From Hymenobacter guriensis (GTDB taxonomy: Bacteria; Bacteroidota; Bacteroidia; Cytophagales; Hymenobacteraceae): a stretch of DNA of 64,000 nucleotides. Location of the stretch: NCBI RefSeq assembly GCF_015773195.1, contig NZ_JADWYK010000020.1, positions 18,590 through 82,589 of the forward strand. Reading direction: 5' to 3'. The notes under the pieces are model-generated. The model saw only the letters and a list, made by a program, of their open reading frames with translations, was not told the origin of the DNA and did not search any database. Both the position numbers and the translations under genes were made by a program. The first letter of the stretch is position 1; every line of letters begins with the position of its first letter. Positions 9,149 to 18,205 of the stretch are shown here, piece after piece.

Positions 9149-10915
9149 CTAAGAAGCCATTGGCAACGTGAAGTAGAACGTGCTGCCGCTGCCCAGTTCG
9201 CTTTCCACCCACAGCCGTCCGCCCTGGGTGGTGATGAACTCGCGGGCAATGCTCAGGCCCAGGCCCGAGCCGCCGCGGTAGCCCGCCTTGTCGGGCAGCT
9301 GGGCAAAGCGCTGGAAGATTTTCTCGTGATGCTCCGACGCGATGCCCGGCCCGCGGTCCTGCACGCTCACCCGCACGAAGCGCCCCGCCACGGTAACCCG
9401 CACGGTGAGGGCCTCCCCGCCCGGCGAGTAGCGAATGGCATTGGCCAGCAGATTGATGAGCACCCAGGTGGTTTTTTCCACGTCAGCCAGCACGCTGGGC
9501 AGGTTCACGGTGCGGTGCAGCTCTAGGTGCAACTGCTTGTCGTCGAGTTGGGGCTGCACGGTGGCAGTGGCAAAGCTTATCACGTCGGCCAGGTCAGTGG
9601 GGCGCAGGTTGAGCTGGATGCCAGCGCCGGCGTCGAGGCGAGCCACGTCGAGCAGCTCGGCTACCATGCGCTGCAGGCGCTGGGCTTCCTGGCGAATGTA
9701 ACCCGCTACCTGCTGCCGCTCCCCGGCGGGCAGGCGCTCGTCCAGCAGCAGCTTGGCATTGATGGTGATACTGGAAAGCGGCGTTTTCAGCTCATGCGAC
9801 ACGGTGGCCAGGAAGTTGGATTTCACCTGGTCGAGCTTCTTGAAGTCCGACACGTTGCGTAGCGTCAGAATCTGACCCACAAACTCGTTTTTGTCGCGGG
9901 CCTGGTTGAACGATACCAGCTGTTGCACGGCCAGGCGGTAAAAGGCTTCCTCGCCCTGCTGGGCGATGCGCAGCAGGGGGGCATCGGCGATGGCCTGCTC
10001 GCGGCGGGCCGCGTCCGATTCCAGTGGGAGCAGCATTTCGCGCATCAGGTCGTTATCCCGGGCTACCTCGGCCGCCAGCCGTCCTACCACGCGGGCGGCG
10101 GGCAAGCTAAGCAGGGCGCAGGCCACGGGGTTGGCCAGGATAATGCGCCGGTTTTCGTCGAGCAGCAGCAGCCCCTCGTCCAGGCTGCTCACGATGCTGG
10201 CGGCCCGGTTGCGCTCAGTGAGCACCTCGGCTATGGTGGAGTTGCGGAACTCCTGCAGCTGCACCAGCATGCGGTTGAAGGCCAGGGCCACGCGCCCGTA
10301 TTCGTTGGCGCTTTCCACGGGAATGGTGGCCGTGAAGTCACTTTCGGTGGCGTGCTCCAGGCTGGCGATGAGCGTGCGCAGCGGCCCTACGGCCGCTTCG
10401 GGCACGCTCAGCACAAACAGCAGACCGACCAGCAGGCTTACTACTACAAACGCCAGCAGGTAGTAGCGGGCCTCCGTGGCCCGACGGGCGGCCTGCTCGT
10501 TTTTCCGGGTAAGGGCGGCCGTGTTAAGCGCCACCATGCGGTAGGTTTGCCGGCGCAGCAGGGCCAGCTTGGGCGCGAGGGCGGCGGACGCGCCGGCATC
10601 GAGCAGGCGCTGGAAGTCAGCCTGGTTTTGCGTAAGGCTATCGACCAGTTCCCGTTCTCCGGCCTCGGTGATGTTGCCGGCCTCGCGGGTCAGGCTCTGG
10701 CGAAACTGGGGCAGCCCGGCTTCCGGCGCCGCGGCCATCTGGTCGAGGGCCTGGAGCATCTTTTGGCCCAGCTCCACGGAGTAGAAGTTGTCCTGCAACA
10801 CGTTGCGTGAGCCGCGCTCCAGCCGCTGCACCGTGTAGTATGCGTAGCCGCCCAGGGCCAGCAGCAGCGTGAGCATGGCCAGAAAGCCGAGCGTAATCAG
10901 GGTTTTAACGTTCAT
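9149..10915 (-). CDS. HAMP-PAS membrane sensor histidine kinase of the kdp locus
   Basis: 588 residues, taking ATG at 10913-10915; the longer open frame upstream overlaps the previous gene. Order: TM helix near residues 6-28 (LITLGFLAMLTLLLALGGYA), an extracytoplasmic helical sensor of about 140 residues, a second TM helix (YYLLAFVVVSLLVGLLFVLS), HAMP, a PAS-like domain (SLDEGLLLLDENRRIILANP), HisKA with the phospho-acceptor His in FLATVSHELKTPLSSI (near residue 370), and HATPase_c with N (NLLANAIRYSP), G1 (DRGPGIA) and G2 (GGSGLGLSIA) boxes. It follows the KdpD-N gene by 25 bp and supplies the kinase that protein lacks. The likely partner is the NtrC-type regulator at 18514. Confidence 0.88.
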   Translation of the reverse strand: MNVKTLITLGFLAMLTLLLALGGYAYYTVQRLERGSRNVLQDNFYSVELGQKMLQALDQMAAAPEAGLPQFRQSLTREAGNITEAGERELVDSLTQNQADFQRLLDAGASAALAPKLALLRRQTYRMVALNTAALTRKNEQAARRATEARYYLLAFVVVSLLVGLLFVLSVPEAAVGPLRTLIASLEHATESDFTATIPVESANEYGRVALAFNRMLVQLQEFRNSTIAEVLTERNRAASIVSSLDEGLLLLDENRRIILANPVACALLSLPAARVVGRLAAEVARDNDLMREMLLPLESDAARREQAIADAPLLRIAQQGEEAFYRLAVQQLVSFNQARDKNEFVGQILTLRNVSDFKKLDQVKSNFLATVSHELKTPLSSITINAKLLLDERLPAGERQQVAGYIRQEAQRLQRMVAELLDVARLDAGAGIQLNLRPTDLADVISFATATVQPQLDDKQLHLELHRTVNLPSVLADVEKTTWVLINLLANAIRYSPGGEALTVRVTVAGRFVRVSVQDRGPGIASEHHEKIFQRFAQLPDKAGYRGGSGLGLSIAREFITTQGGRLWVESELGSGSTFYFTLPMAS

Positions 10916-10940
10916 CTTCTTTAGCACAAATCCTTTGAAA

Positions 10941-12110
10941 TCAGTAGGTAACCAGGAAAATATCCAGGTCCCGGTTGGTATGGGCCAGGGCACGCAGCAA
11001 ATCGTTGGTGACGCCGCGCCGGGAGAGTTGGCCCCATAGTCCTTTTTCGCTGGTGATGCCGCACACAAGCAAGGTTGCTTCTTTTTCAGCTGCCACCCGC
11101 GTGATGGCCCCCACGATGTCATCGTCCTTGACGCGCAGAATCTGGGCGCCCAGCTCTGTGGCGAGCTGTAGATTATGCAGCAAATGGCGTTGGGTAGCCA
11201 GCCCGATGCGGTCTGCGGTTTCGTGGCCGGTCTGCACGTAGAGCACGTACCAGGCGGCAGCCGAAAGCCGGTCGGCCAGGCGCGAGGTTTTGCGGATGAT
11301 TTCCCGGGCGGCCTGGTCGTTGGAGTTGATGCAGGCCAGCAGGCGGTCGTCGTTGCGACGGGCCGCGGACACGGCCGGGGCGCCGCCGCTGCCGGTTTCC
11401 ACCTGCCGGCCCAGCAGCTGGGCCACTTCGCGCACGGCCAGTCGCCGCAGCTGCAGCAGGTTTTCGGCCTGGAAGAAGTGGGCCAGTGCCGTGGGCACCT
11501 TGGCCGGGTCGTAGATTTTGCCTTCCTCCAAACGGGCCCGCAGCTCGCCTACGGTCACATCCACGTTCACCATTTCGTCGGCCAGCTGGAGCAGCCGGTC
11601 GGGAATGCGCTCCGTGACGTCGGTGCCCGTGATTTTGAGCACCTGGTCGTGCAGGCTTTCCAGGTGCTGCACGTTCACAGCCGTAATCACGGAAATGCCC
11701 TGGGCCACGAGGTATTCCACGTCCTGCCAGCGCTTTTCGTGGCGCGAGCCGGGCACGTTGGAGTGGGCCAGCTCGTCCACAATTACCACCTGCGGGCGGC
11801 GCTGCGCGATGCCCTCCACGTCCATTTCCTCCAGCGCCCGGCCTTTGTAGAAGATGTGCTTGCGGGGCAGCAGCGGCACCTGGCGCAGCTGGGCTACGGT
11901 TTCGGCGCGGCCGTGGGTTTCCACGTAGCCCAGCAGCACGTGCACGCCGTGCTGGTGCAGGTCGTGGGCTTCCTGCAGCATGCGGTATGTTTTGCCTACG
12001 CCGGCAGCCAGGCCCAGGTACACCTTGAGTGTGCCACGCCGCTTGGCCTGCACCAGGCGCAGAAACCGCTCGGCGGAGGTATCGTGCTGGTCTTCTTCGG
12101 TCGGACTCAT
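10941..12110 (-). CDS. kdpD: KdpD N-terminal half (KdpD domain plus USP), without membrane or kinase domains
   Basis: 389 residues from ATG 12108-12110 (MSPTEEDQ...). The KdpD N-terminal ATP-binding domain has a Walker A at residues 33-41 (GLAAGVGKT), a Walker B-like VVIVDELAH and the conserved SNVPGSRHEKRWQDV. A universal-stress-protein-like domain follows (DDRLLACINSN ... EATLLVCGITSEKGLWG). Full KdpD is near 890 residues and continues with four TM helices, GAF and a histidine kinase; all of these are missing and a normal stop follows VTY. The next gene encodes a kinase, so the sensor is split into two polypeptides, as in other Bacteroidota. It probably binds c-di-AMP or nucleotide and tunes the kinase (inferred). 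Confidence 0.88.
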   Translation of the reverse strand: MSPTEEDQHDTSAERFLRLVQAKRRGTLKVYLGLAAGVGKTYRMLQEAHDLHQHGVHVLLGYVETHGRAETVAQLRQVPLLPRKHIFYKGRALEEMDVEGIAQRRPQVVIVDELAHSNVPGSRHEKRWQDVEYLVAQGISVITAVNVQHLESLHDQVLKITGTDVTERIPDRLLQLADEMVNVDVTVGELRARLEEGKIYDPAKVPTALAHFFQAENLLQLRRLAVREVAQLLGRQVETGSGGAPAVSAARRNDDRLLACINSNDQAAREIIRKTSRLADRLSAAAWYVLYVQTGHETADRIGLATQRHLLHNLQLATELGAQILRVKDDDIVGAITRVAAEKEATLLVCGITSEKGLWGQLSRRGVTNDLLRALAHTNRDLDIFLVTY

Positions 12111-12227
12111 GGAAAGGATAGCAAAAGAACACGGGACCCTCCGGCCGTCTCTGCCGCCGAAATTCAGCAATTCAGGAGAAAACCGGAGGGTGAGCAGGTG
12201 AGGGAAATTGCGCAGCGGCAGGACGGG

Positions 12228-13412
12228 TTAAAACGAAATGGCGATGCTGGACGTGAGGTTGGTGTAGGTGCTGCGGGTGTTGCCACCGGTTTCGACAAAC
12301 ACCTTGTCAGCGGCTGTAAGCACCCGGCCTTCGAGGCGCACGAGCACATTGCCGGTGGGCGCGTAGTCCAGGCCCAGCGAGCCGCCACGGATAAAGGCGT
12401 TGGGGTTGCCCACCGCCGGGGAGTAGGAGCCGATGATGACGCCGCGCTCGGCCTTATAATATTCGCCGCGCAGGGCAGTGGTCCACTTGTCGGCCAGCTT
12501 GTAGCGTACATAAGCAGCCCCAGTGTGCCAGGTGTCGTATTTTTCGCCCGAGGTGCCGGCCGGGCGGTGGGCCTGCTGCTTACCCACATCGAATACTAAG
12601 GCCAGGGAGAGGCGGTCGGTAGCAGTGTAGCTGGCGTAGAAGTTGTGAAAGTACCGGCGGCGGGCAGTGGTGTCCTGAGGCTGCTCCTGCCCGTAAAATG
12701 TGCTGGAGTTGATAAGCAGCTTCTCCGTGGGCTTCCACTGAATCTGGGTGCCCAGGGCCTTGGCTTGGTTGTTATCGCGCAGGTTCTGCCAGCCGTCGAG
12801 CACCAGTCCCGTCAGCGTCAGCGTGAGGCCGACTTCGTAGGTAAGGCGTGCCCCCGCTTGGTAGTAGGGCGAGTTTTCGGCCATGAGCGAGCGGGTCAGC
12901 GTCCAGTTGTCCTTGCTGATGGCCGACTCAAACCCGATGTGGGAACCAAAGATGCCCACATCCAGCCAGGCTTTCTGGAAAGGCCGGAAGCCGGCATAAG
13001 CCTCGTAGATGTGCTTGAATACCTGGTCCTCGGCGGCGTAGTTAGCCGTGACGTACGAGCCGGAGTGCAGGCCGATGGCCCCGCGCACGTTGTCGTCCTG
13101 GTAGCGCATGCCCAGGATGGCGTTGTTGAGGGTAAACTCGTTCTGGCGGTCGTGCGAGTAGAGAAAGCCGGGGCGGTCCTGGGTGTTATCGTTGTTGAAA
13201 TCGTAGCCGTAGTAGGCGTCCGCAAAGCCGTAAAAGGTCAGGGGATTGGTGGGCGTGGGCGTGGCCTGCACGGGTGAGGCCGTCGGGGGCACGGCCAGAG
13301 CGGAATCGGTCGTGGGCATGGTTTGCGCTAGTACGGGAACCGTGCAGCCCATCGCCAGCAGCAAGGCGCTTAGCCGGCTTTTGAAATCAGCGGGATGGAA
13401 AGCGGTATTCAT
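12228..13412 (-). CDS. Outer-membrane beta-barrel porin (OmpL/BBP2-like) in the kdp operon
   Basis: 394 residues. The signal peptide is LSALLLAMGCTVPVLAQ, followed by a Thr/Pro-rich linker. The barrel then opens with FYGFADAYYGYDFNNDN and shows regularly alternating aromatic strands up to the C-terminal Phe (SSIAISF), the usual outer-membrane barrel end. It resembles the putative beta-barrel porin-2 family (OmpL-like). It sits between the small peptide gene after kdpC and the sensor genes, on the same strand with short gaps, so it is probably co-transcribed. It may let K+ or other small solutes cross the outer membrane, but specificity is inferred from position only. Confidence 0.85.
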   Translation of the reverse strand: MNTAFHPADFKSRLSALLLAMGCTVPVLAQTMPTTDSALAVPPTASPVQATPTPTNPLTFYGFADAYYGYDFNNDNTQDRPGFLYSHDRQNEFTLNNAILGMRYQDDNVRGAIGLHSGSYVTANYAAEDQVFKHIYEAYAGFRPFQKAWLDVGIFGSHIGFESAISKDNWTLTRSLMAENSPYYQAGARLTYEVGLTLTLTGLVLDGWQNLRDNNQAKALGTQIQWKPTEKLLINSSTFYGQEQPQDTTARRRYFHNFYASYTATDRLSLALVFDVGKQQAHRPAGTSGEKYDTWHTGAAYVRYKLADKWTTALRGEYYKAERGVIIGSYSPAVGNPNAFIRGGSLGLDYAPTGNVLVRLEGRVLTAADKVFVETGGNTRSTYTNLTSSIAISF

Positions 13413-13448
13413 GGGTAATGAGAGAAGAGGGAATGGCGGGCGGCGCTT

Positions 13449-13568
13449 CTAAGCGGCCAGTTCCACCAGCAGCCAGAGCAGGCCTAAGATGAGGAATGTG
13501 TAACCCACCTGAAATCGACGCGGCGGGTGGCGGTGCGCCCGCAACCTTCGATGAACAGCAGTTAGCAT
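13449..13568 (-). CDS. 39-aa single-span membrane peptide between kdpC and the porin
   Basis: ATG at 13566-13568, TAG at 13449-13451. The product starts MLTAVHRRLRAHRHPPRR, a strongly basic N-terminus, and ends in one hydrophobic helix (FLILGLLWLLVELA). By the positive-inside rule the basic end is cytoplasmic. The gene lies 13 bp after kdpC and 36 bp before the porin, on the same strand. I do not recognise a family; the reading is supported by its fit in the operon and its clean N-basic/C-helix design. It may be an accessory subunit of KdpFABC or a regulator peptide. Confidence 0.65.
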   Translation of the reverse strand: MLTAVHRRLRAHRHPPRRFQVGYTFLILGLLWLLVELAA

Positions 13569-13581
13569 GGGAGTTGAGCGG

Positions 13582-14148
13582 TTAACGGCCGGCCGGAGCC
13601 AGCGCGTCCAGGGCCAGGTTCAGGCGCAGCACGTTCACGCGGTCGGGACCCAGCAGGCCGTTTTCCGTGTATTGCGCCACCAGGCCCTGCACGGTGGCGG
13701 CGTCCAGGTTGCGGGCTTTGGCGATGCGGTCCACCTGAATGGTAGCTGCCTGGGGGGAAAGGTGCGGGTCCAGCCCCGAGCCGGAGGCGGTAATCAGTTC
13801 AGCGGGCACCTGGCTTTTGGTTACCCCCGGGTTTTGCAGCAGCAGTGTGTCGAGGCGCTGCTGTACCAGGGCCAGGTATTCGGGATTGGTCGGCCCCTTG
13901 TTGGAGCCGGCCGAGCCGGCGGCGTTGTAGTCAACGGCCGAAGGACGGCCGTTGAAGTACTCGGGCCGGTCAAATTTCTGGCCCTCGTTGGCGTAGCCCA
14001 CCACGCGGCCGTTCTGGCTGACCGTTACGCCCTGGCCCTGGTTAGGGGCCAACTGGGCGCCCGCCCAGATGAGCGCCGGGTACACCACGGCGCAGAGTAC
14101 TAACAGCACCAGCGTGAGGCGAAAAGCGGGAAGGAGGTTATTTTTCAT
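13582..14148 (-). CDS. kdpC: Potassium-transporting ATPase subunit KdpC
   Basis: 188 residues, the normal KdpC length. One N-terminal TM helix (FRLTLVLLVLCAVVYPALIW) is followed by a soluble periplasmic domain with KdpC motifs (YFNGRPSAVDYNAAGSAGSN, ITASGSGLDPHLSP, GLLGPDRVNVLRLNLALD). KdpC stabilises the KdpFABC complex and helps K+ uptake through KdpA. It follows kdpB by 23 bp. Confidence 0.95.
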   Translation of the reverse strand: MKNNLLPAFRLTLVLLVLCAVVYPALIWAGAQLAPNQGQGVTVSQNGRVVGYANEGQKFDRPEYFNGRPSAVDYNAAGSAGSNKGPTNPEYLALVQQRLDTLLLQNPGVTKSQVPAELITASGSGLDPHLSPQAATIQVDRIAKARNLDAATVQGLVAQYTENGLLGPDRVNVLRLNLALDALAPAGR

Positions 14149-14171
14149 GATACGATGAGGAAAATCTGCGA

Positions 14172-16214
14172 CTACAAAAACAGGCCGACCAGCAGGTCAA
14201 TGGCCTTGATGCCGATAAATGGGACAATCACGCCACCCAGGCCGTAAATCAGTAGGTTGCGGCGCAGAAGGGCCGAAGCGCCGATGGCTTTGTAAGGCAC
14301 GCCGCGTAGCGCCAGCGGCACCAGGGCGGGGATGATGATGGCGTTGAAGATGACGGCCGAGAGAATGGCTGACTGCGGTGACTTCAGACCCATGATGTTG
14401 AGAGCGGCCAGGGCGGGGATGCCCACCATGAACAGCGCCGGCACGATGGCGAAGTACTTGGCCACGTCGTTGGCAATGGAAAAGGTGGTCAGCGTGCCGC
14501 GGGTCATGAGCAGCTGCTTGCCGATTTCTACCACCTCGATGAGCTTGGTGGGGTCGTTGTCGAGGTCGACCATGTTGCCGGCTTCCTTTGCGGCCTGGGT
14601 GCCTGAGTTCATGGCCACGCCCACGTCGGCTTGGGCCAGGGCGGGCGCATCGTTGGTGCCGTCGCCCATCATGGCCACCAGCTTGCCGGCCTGCTGCTCG
14701 GCGCGGATGTACTGCATCTTATCCTCAGGCTTGGCCTCGGCGATGAAGTCGTCGACGCCCGCCTTCTCAGCGATGAACTTGGCCGTGAGCGGATTGTCGC
14801 CGGTCACCATCACCGTCTTGATGCCCATTGCCCGCAGCCGCTCGAAACGCTCCTGAATGCCGGGCTTGATGATGTCCTGCAACTCCACCACGCCCAGCAC
14901 CTTGTCATTTTGGCTCAGCACCAGCGGGGTGCCGCCGTTGCTGGAAATTTTCACCACCTGGTAGGCGGTTTCCTGCGGGAAGGTGAAGCCGGCGGCGTTC
15001 GAGAGGTTGCGCATGGCGTCTGAGGCGCCCTTGCGGATGCGGGTGCCGTCGGTCAGCGTCACGCCGCTACTGCGGGTTTCAGCCGTGAACTTGATGAGTT
15101 CGGCCCCGGCCAAACGGTTCTGCAGCTGCGCGGAGTCCACCTTGTTGTCGCGGGCCAGCTCCACAATGCTTTTGCCTTCGGGAGTTTCATCGGTGAGCGA
15201 ACTGAGGGTGGCGTATTCCACGAACTGCGTTATCGGCACGCCGGGGGCGGGCCAGAAGTGGGTGGCTTTGCGGTTGCCGATGGTAATGGTGCCGGTTTTG
15301 TCCAGCAGTAGCACGTCGATGTCACCGGCAGTTTCCACGGCCTTGCCGCTCTTGGTGATGACGTTGGCGCGCAGGGCGCGGTCCATACCCGCGATGCCGA
15401 TGGCGGAGAGCAGTCCGCCGATGGTGGTCGGAATCAAACAGACGAACAGCGCGATGAAGGAGGAAATGGCGATGGGCGTCTTCGAGTATTCGGCAAATGG
15501 CTGCAGAGTCACGCACACAATCACGAACACCAGCGTAAAACCCGCCAGCAGAATCGTCAGGGCAATTTCGTTGGGCGTTTTCTGCCGCGAGGCGCCTTCC
15601 ACCAGCGCAATCATCTTGTCGAGAAACGACTCGCCGGGGGCCGTGGTTACCTGCACCACAATGCGGTCAGACAAGACCTTGGTCCCCCCCGTCACGCTGG
15701 ATTTGTCGCCGCCGGCCTCACGGATAACTGGGGCCGACTCGCCGGTAATAGCCGACTCGTCGATGGTGGCCAGGCCTTCGATAATCTCGCCGTCGGTGGG
15801 GATGATTTCGCCGGCCACGACTACGAATACCTGGCCTTTCAGCAGTTGGGCAGAGCTGACGACCTGCATCTGGCCGTTTTCGAGCCGCACGTTGGCGGGC
15901 GTATCCTGCCGGGTTTTACGCAGGGAGTCAGCCTGGGCCTTGCCCCGTGCTTCGGCAATGGCCTCGGCAAAGTTGGCGAAGAGCAGGGTCAGAAACAGCA
16001 CCAGAAAAACGGTGAAGTTGTAGCCAAACGAGCCCTGGGCGGGGTCGGGGTTCACCAGCAGCCCGAGGGTGACGAGGAGCATTACCACCGTCCCGATTTC
16101 CACGGTGAACATCACCGGGTTGCGGAACATGATGCGCGGGTCGAGCTTGACGAAGGCCTGCTTGATGGCTTCGGCGACCAGCGCGGGTTGAAATAAAGAC
16201 TGGGACTGTGCCAT
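14172..16214 (-). CDS. kdpB: Potassium-transporting P-type ATPase subunit KdpB
   Basis: 680 residues from ATG 16212-16214 (MAQSQSLFQPALV), close to the E. coli length of 682; the frame upstream of this ATG has no counterpart in the family. It is a type IA P-type ATPase. The actuator TGES lies in ESAITGESAPV, and its Ser is the inhibitory phosphorylation site known in E. coli. The phosphorylated Asp is in LLLDKTGTITIGNR, the hinge in GDGTNDAPALAQADVG, and the ion-path region is ALFVCLIPTTIGGLLSAIGIAG. It hydrolyses ATP to drive K+ import through KdpA. Confidence 0.97.
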   Translation of the reverse strand: MAQSQSLFQPALVAEAIKQAFVKLDPRIMFRNPVMFTVEIGTVVMLLVTLGLLVNPDPAQGSFGYNFTVFLVLFLTLLFANFAEAIAEARGKAQADSLRKTRQDTPANVRLENGQMQVVSSAQLLKGQVFVVVAGEIIPTDGEIIEGLATIDESAITGESAPVIREAGGDKSSVTGGTKVLSDRIVVQVTTAPGESFLDKMIALVEGASRQKTPNEIALTILLAGFTLVFVIVCVTLQPFAEYSKTPIAISSFIALFVCLIPTTIGGLLSAIGIAGMDRALRANVITKSGKAVETAGDIDVLLLDKTGTITIGNRKATHFWPAPGVPITQFVEYATLSSLTDETPEGKSIVELARDNKVDSAQLQNRLAGAELIKFTAETRSSGVTLTDGTRIRKGASDAMRNLSNAAGFTFPQETAYQVVKISSNGGTPLVLSQNDKVLGVVELQDIIKPGIQERFERLRAMGIKTVMVTGDNPLTAKFIAEKAGVDDFIAEAKPEDKMQYIRAEQQAGKLVAMMGDGTNDAPALAQADVGVAMNSGTQAAKEAGNMVDLDNDPTKLIEVVEIGKQLLMTRGTLTTFSIANDVAKYFAIVPALFMVGIPALAALNIMGLKSPQSAILSAVIFNAIIIPALVPLALRGVPYKAIGASALLRRNLLIYGLGGVIVPFIGIKAIDLLVGLFL

Positions 16215-16245
16215 GTAAGGGAAAGAAAATAGCGGGGAGGAGAGC

Positions 16246-17946
16246 CTAGTAGAGCGAGAAATGCTCGGCAATCGGGCCCAGCGCCAAAGCGGGAAAAAAA
16301 GCCAGCGCGGCGATGATGAAAATCACGGCCAGCACCATCACGCCGAAGGTCGCGGTGTCGGCGTGCAGGGTGCCGGCGCCTTCGGGAATGTACTTTTTGC
16401 GGGCCAGCAGGCCGGCAATGGCCACGGGGCCGATGATGGGCAGAAAGCGCGCGAGCAGCAGTACGATGCCGGTGCCGATGTTCCAGAACGGCGTGTTGTC
16501 GCCCAAGCCCTCGAAGCCCGAGCCGTTGTTGGCCGCCGAGGAGGTGAACTCATACAGCATTTCCGACAGGCCGTGGAAGCCCGGGTTGGCCAGCCAGCCG
16601 GCGTACTCGGCGGGGTTGCCGGTGTAGGTGTGGGCCGCCAGGGCCGTGCCCGCCAGAATCAGCAGCGGGTGCAGCAGCGTGACGAGGATGGCAATTTTCA
16701 TCTCGCGGGCCTCGATTTTCTTGCCCAGAAACTCCGGCGTGCGCCCCACCATCAGACCGGCAATGAACACGGCAATAATCAGGTAAGCAAAGAAGTTGAG
16801 CAAACCCACGCCGCAGCCGCCATAGAAGGCATTGGTCATCATGCCCAACATTTGCGTCAGGCCCGACAGCGGCATGAACGAGTCATGCATGGAGTTCACC
16901 GAGCCGCAGCTGATGATGGTGTTGGTGATGCTCCAGTAGGCCGAGGCTGCCGCGCCGAAGCGCACCTCCTTGCCTTCCATGGCCCCCAGGCTCTGGTTCA
17001 CGCCCAGCTGGCTGATGGCGGGGTTGCCGTGCATTTCGTAGTACACCGCCGGGGCCAGCAGCGCCAGGAAGCCCACGGTCATCACCCCGAAAATCATATA
17101 TGACAACCGTTTACGCTTTAAATAGAAGCCCAGCGCGAAAATCATGGCAATGGGGATGATTGTCAGGGCAATGTTTTCGGTGGCGTTGGTGAGGTAGTTG
17201 GGGTTTTCGAGCGGATGAGCCGAGTTGGTGCCGAAAAAGCCTCCCCCGTTGGTGCCCAGCTCCTTAATGGCCACCATGGCCGCCACCGGCCCCCGGCTCA
17301 CCTGCACCGAGTCGCCCTGCAAAGTCACCAGAGCCTGTTTGCCCTGCATGGTCATCGGCGCGCCGTTGAAGGCCAGAATCAGGGCCACCACGATGGAGCC
17401 GGGAAGGAGCAGGCGCGTCAGGCTCTTGACGAAGTAGTTATAGAAGTTACCCAGCTTCTCGGTGGTGCGGGTTTGCAGGGCATTGAAGACGATGACGGCC
17501 GCCGCGATGCCGGTAGCCGCACTCACGAACTGCAGGAAGGTGATAACCGCCAGCTGCGAGAAGTAGGAAAGGCCCGACTCGCCGGAGTAGTGTTGCAGGT
17601 TGCAGTTCACCAGGAAGGAAATGGCCGTGTTAAAAGCCAAATCGGGGCTCATGGAAGAGTTGCCGTCAGGGTTGAACGGCAGGCTGCCCTGGGTGCAGAG
17701 AATGAGTATGGCCAGCAGAAACCAGACCCCGTTGATGGTGAGCAGGGCCACCATGTGCTGCTGCCAGCTCATTTCGCGCCGCTCATCGATGCCGGCCAGG
17801 CGAAAGATGCCGCGCTCTACGGGGGCCAGGAAGTCGAGCAGGTTTTTGTCGCCCCGGAAGACGTTAGCCAGGTAGCTGCCCAGCGGCAGGGCCAGCACCA
17901 AGGTGAGTAAGTAAATGCCGGCAATGCCGACTAATTCAGTGTTCAT
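16246..17946 (-). CDS. kdpA: Potassium-transporting ATPase K+-binding subunit KdpA
   Basis: 566 residues with about ten TM helices. The four selectivity-filter-like segments are visible: NCNLQHYSGESGLSY, GTNGGGFFGTNSAHP, SCGSVNSMHDSF and NGSGFEGLGDNTPFWN, together with NAFYGGCGVGLLNF. These are hallmarks of the SKT-superfamily K+ subunit. It follows kdpF by 27 bp and precedes kdpB by 31 bp. Confidence 0.97.
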   Translation of the reverse strand: MNTELVGIAGIYLLTLVLALPLGSYLANVFRGDKNLLDFLAPVERGIFRLAGIDERREMSWQQHMVALLTINGVWFLLAILILCTQGSLPFNPDGNSSMSPDLAFNTAISFLVNCNLQHYSGESGLSYFSQLAVITFLQFVSAATGIAAAVIVFNALQTRTTEKLGNFYNYFVKSLTRLLLPGSIVVALILAFNGAPMTMQGKQALVTLQGDSVQVSRGPVAAMVAIKELGTNGGGFFGTNSAHPLENPNYLTNATENIALTIIPIAMIFALGFYLKRKRLSYMIFGVMTVGFLALLAPAVYYEMHGNPAISQLGVNQSLGAMEGKEVRFGAAASAYWSITNTIISCGSVNSMHDSFMPLSGLTQMLGMMTNAFYGGCGVGLLNFFAYLIIAVFIAGLMVGRTPEFLGKKIEAREMKIAILVTLLHPLLILAGTALAAHTYTGNPAEYAGWLANPGFHGLSEMLYEFTSSAANNGSGFEGLGDNTPFWNIGTGIVLLLARFLPIIGPVAIAGLLARKKYIPEGAGTLHADTATFGVMVLAVIFIIAALAFFPALALGPIAEHFSLY

Positions 17947-17973
17947 AAGTCAGGGGAGAAGGAAAGCCGGCCG

Positions 17974-18054
17974 TTAGAAGCGCTCCGGCTTCAGCAGCAC
18001 GTATACCAAGTAGCCGAACACGGCTAGCGACAGAAGAAAAAGGGCAAGCATCAT
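17974..18054 (-). CDS. kdpF: KdpF small subunit
   Basis: 26 residues: ATG 18052-18054, TAA 17974-17976. It starts MMLALFLLSLAVFGYLVYVL, a single TM helix, and closes LKPERF. The size, single helix, the YLxYxLxxPE.F end and the place directly before kdpA are all typical of KdpF, which stabilises KdpFABC. A second ATG three bases downstream gives a product one residue shorter. Confidence 0.9.
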   Translation of the reverse strand: MMLALFLLSLAVFGYLVYVLLKPERF

Positions 18055-18065
18055 GGCAAGACGGG

Positions 18066-18161
18066 CTAGATGTGATCGAAAAACTCAACCGATTTGTAGA
18101 AAAGCCAGAAGCCGGCCAGGCCAGCGGCGGTGAGCAGGGGAATCATCAGGATGGGGGACAT
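18066..18161 (-). CDS. 31-aa membrane peptide, first gene of the kdp operon
   Basis: ATG 18159-18161, TAG 18066-18068. It starts MSPILMIPLLTAAGLAGFWL, one hydrophobic helix, and has a short charged tail (YKSVEFFDHI). It ends 11 bp before kdpF on the same strand, right after the likely operon promoter. The design resembles KdpF but the sequence is different, and it has its own start and stop codons. It is probably a Kdp-associated micropeptide; the function is unknown. Confidence 0.7.
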   Translation of the reverse strand: MSPILMIPLLTAAGLAGFWLFYKSVEFFDHI

Positions 18162-18205
18162 AGTCAGAGGTCTGGAGGGGTGTGGCACAAATGCCAGAGC
18201 CTTTC

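Noticed and set aside
9923..10810. 295-codon plus-strand open frame
   Set aside because: It lies fully opposite the sensor histidine kinase and has no recognisable fold.
11175..12599. 474-codon plus-strand open frame opposite the kdpD region
   Set aside because: It is antisense to kdpD-N and the porin, both firmly recognised, and shows only low-complexity His/Gln/Gly sequence.
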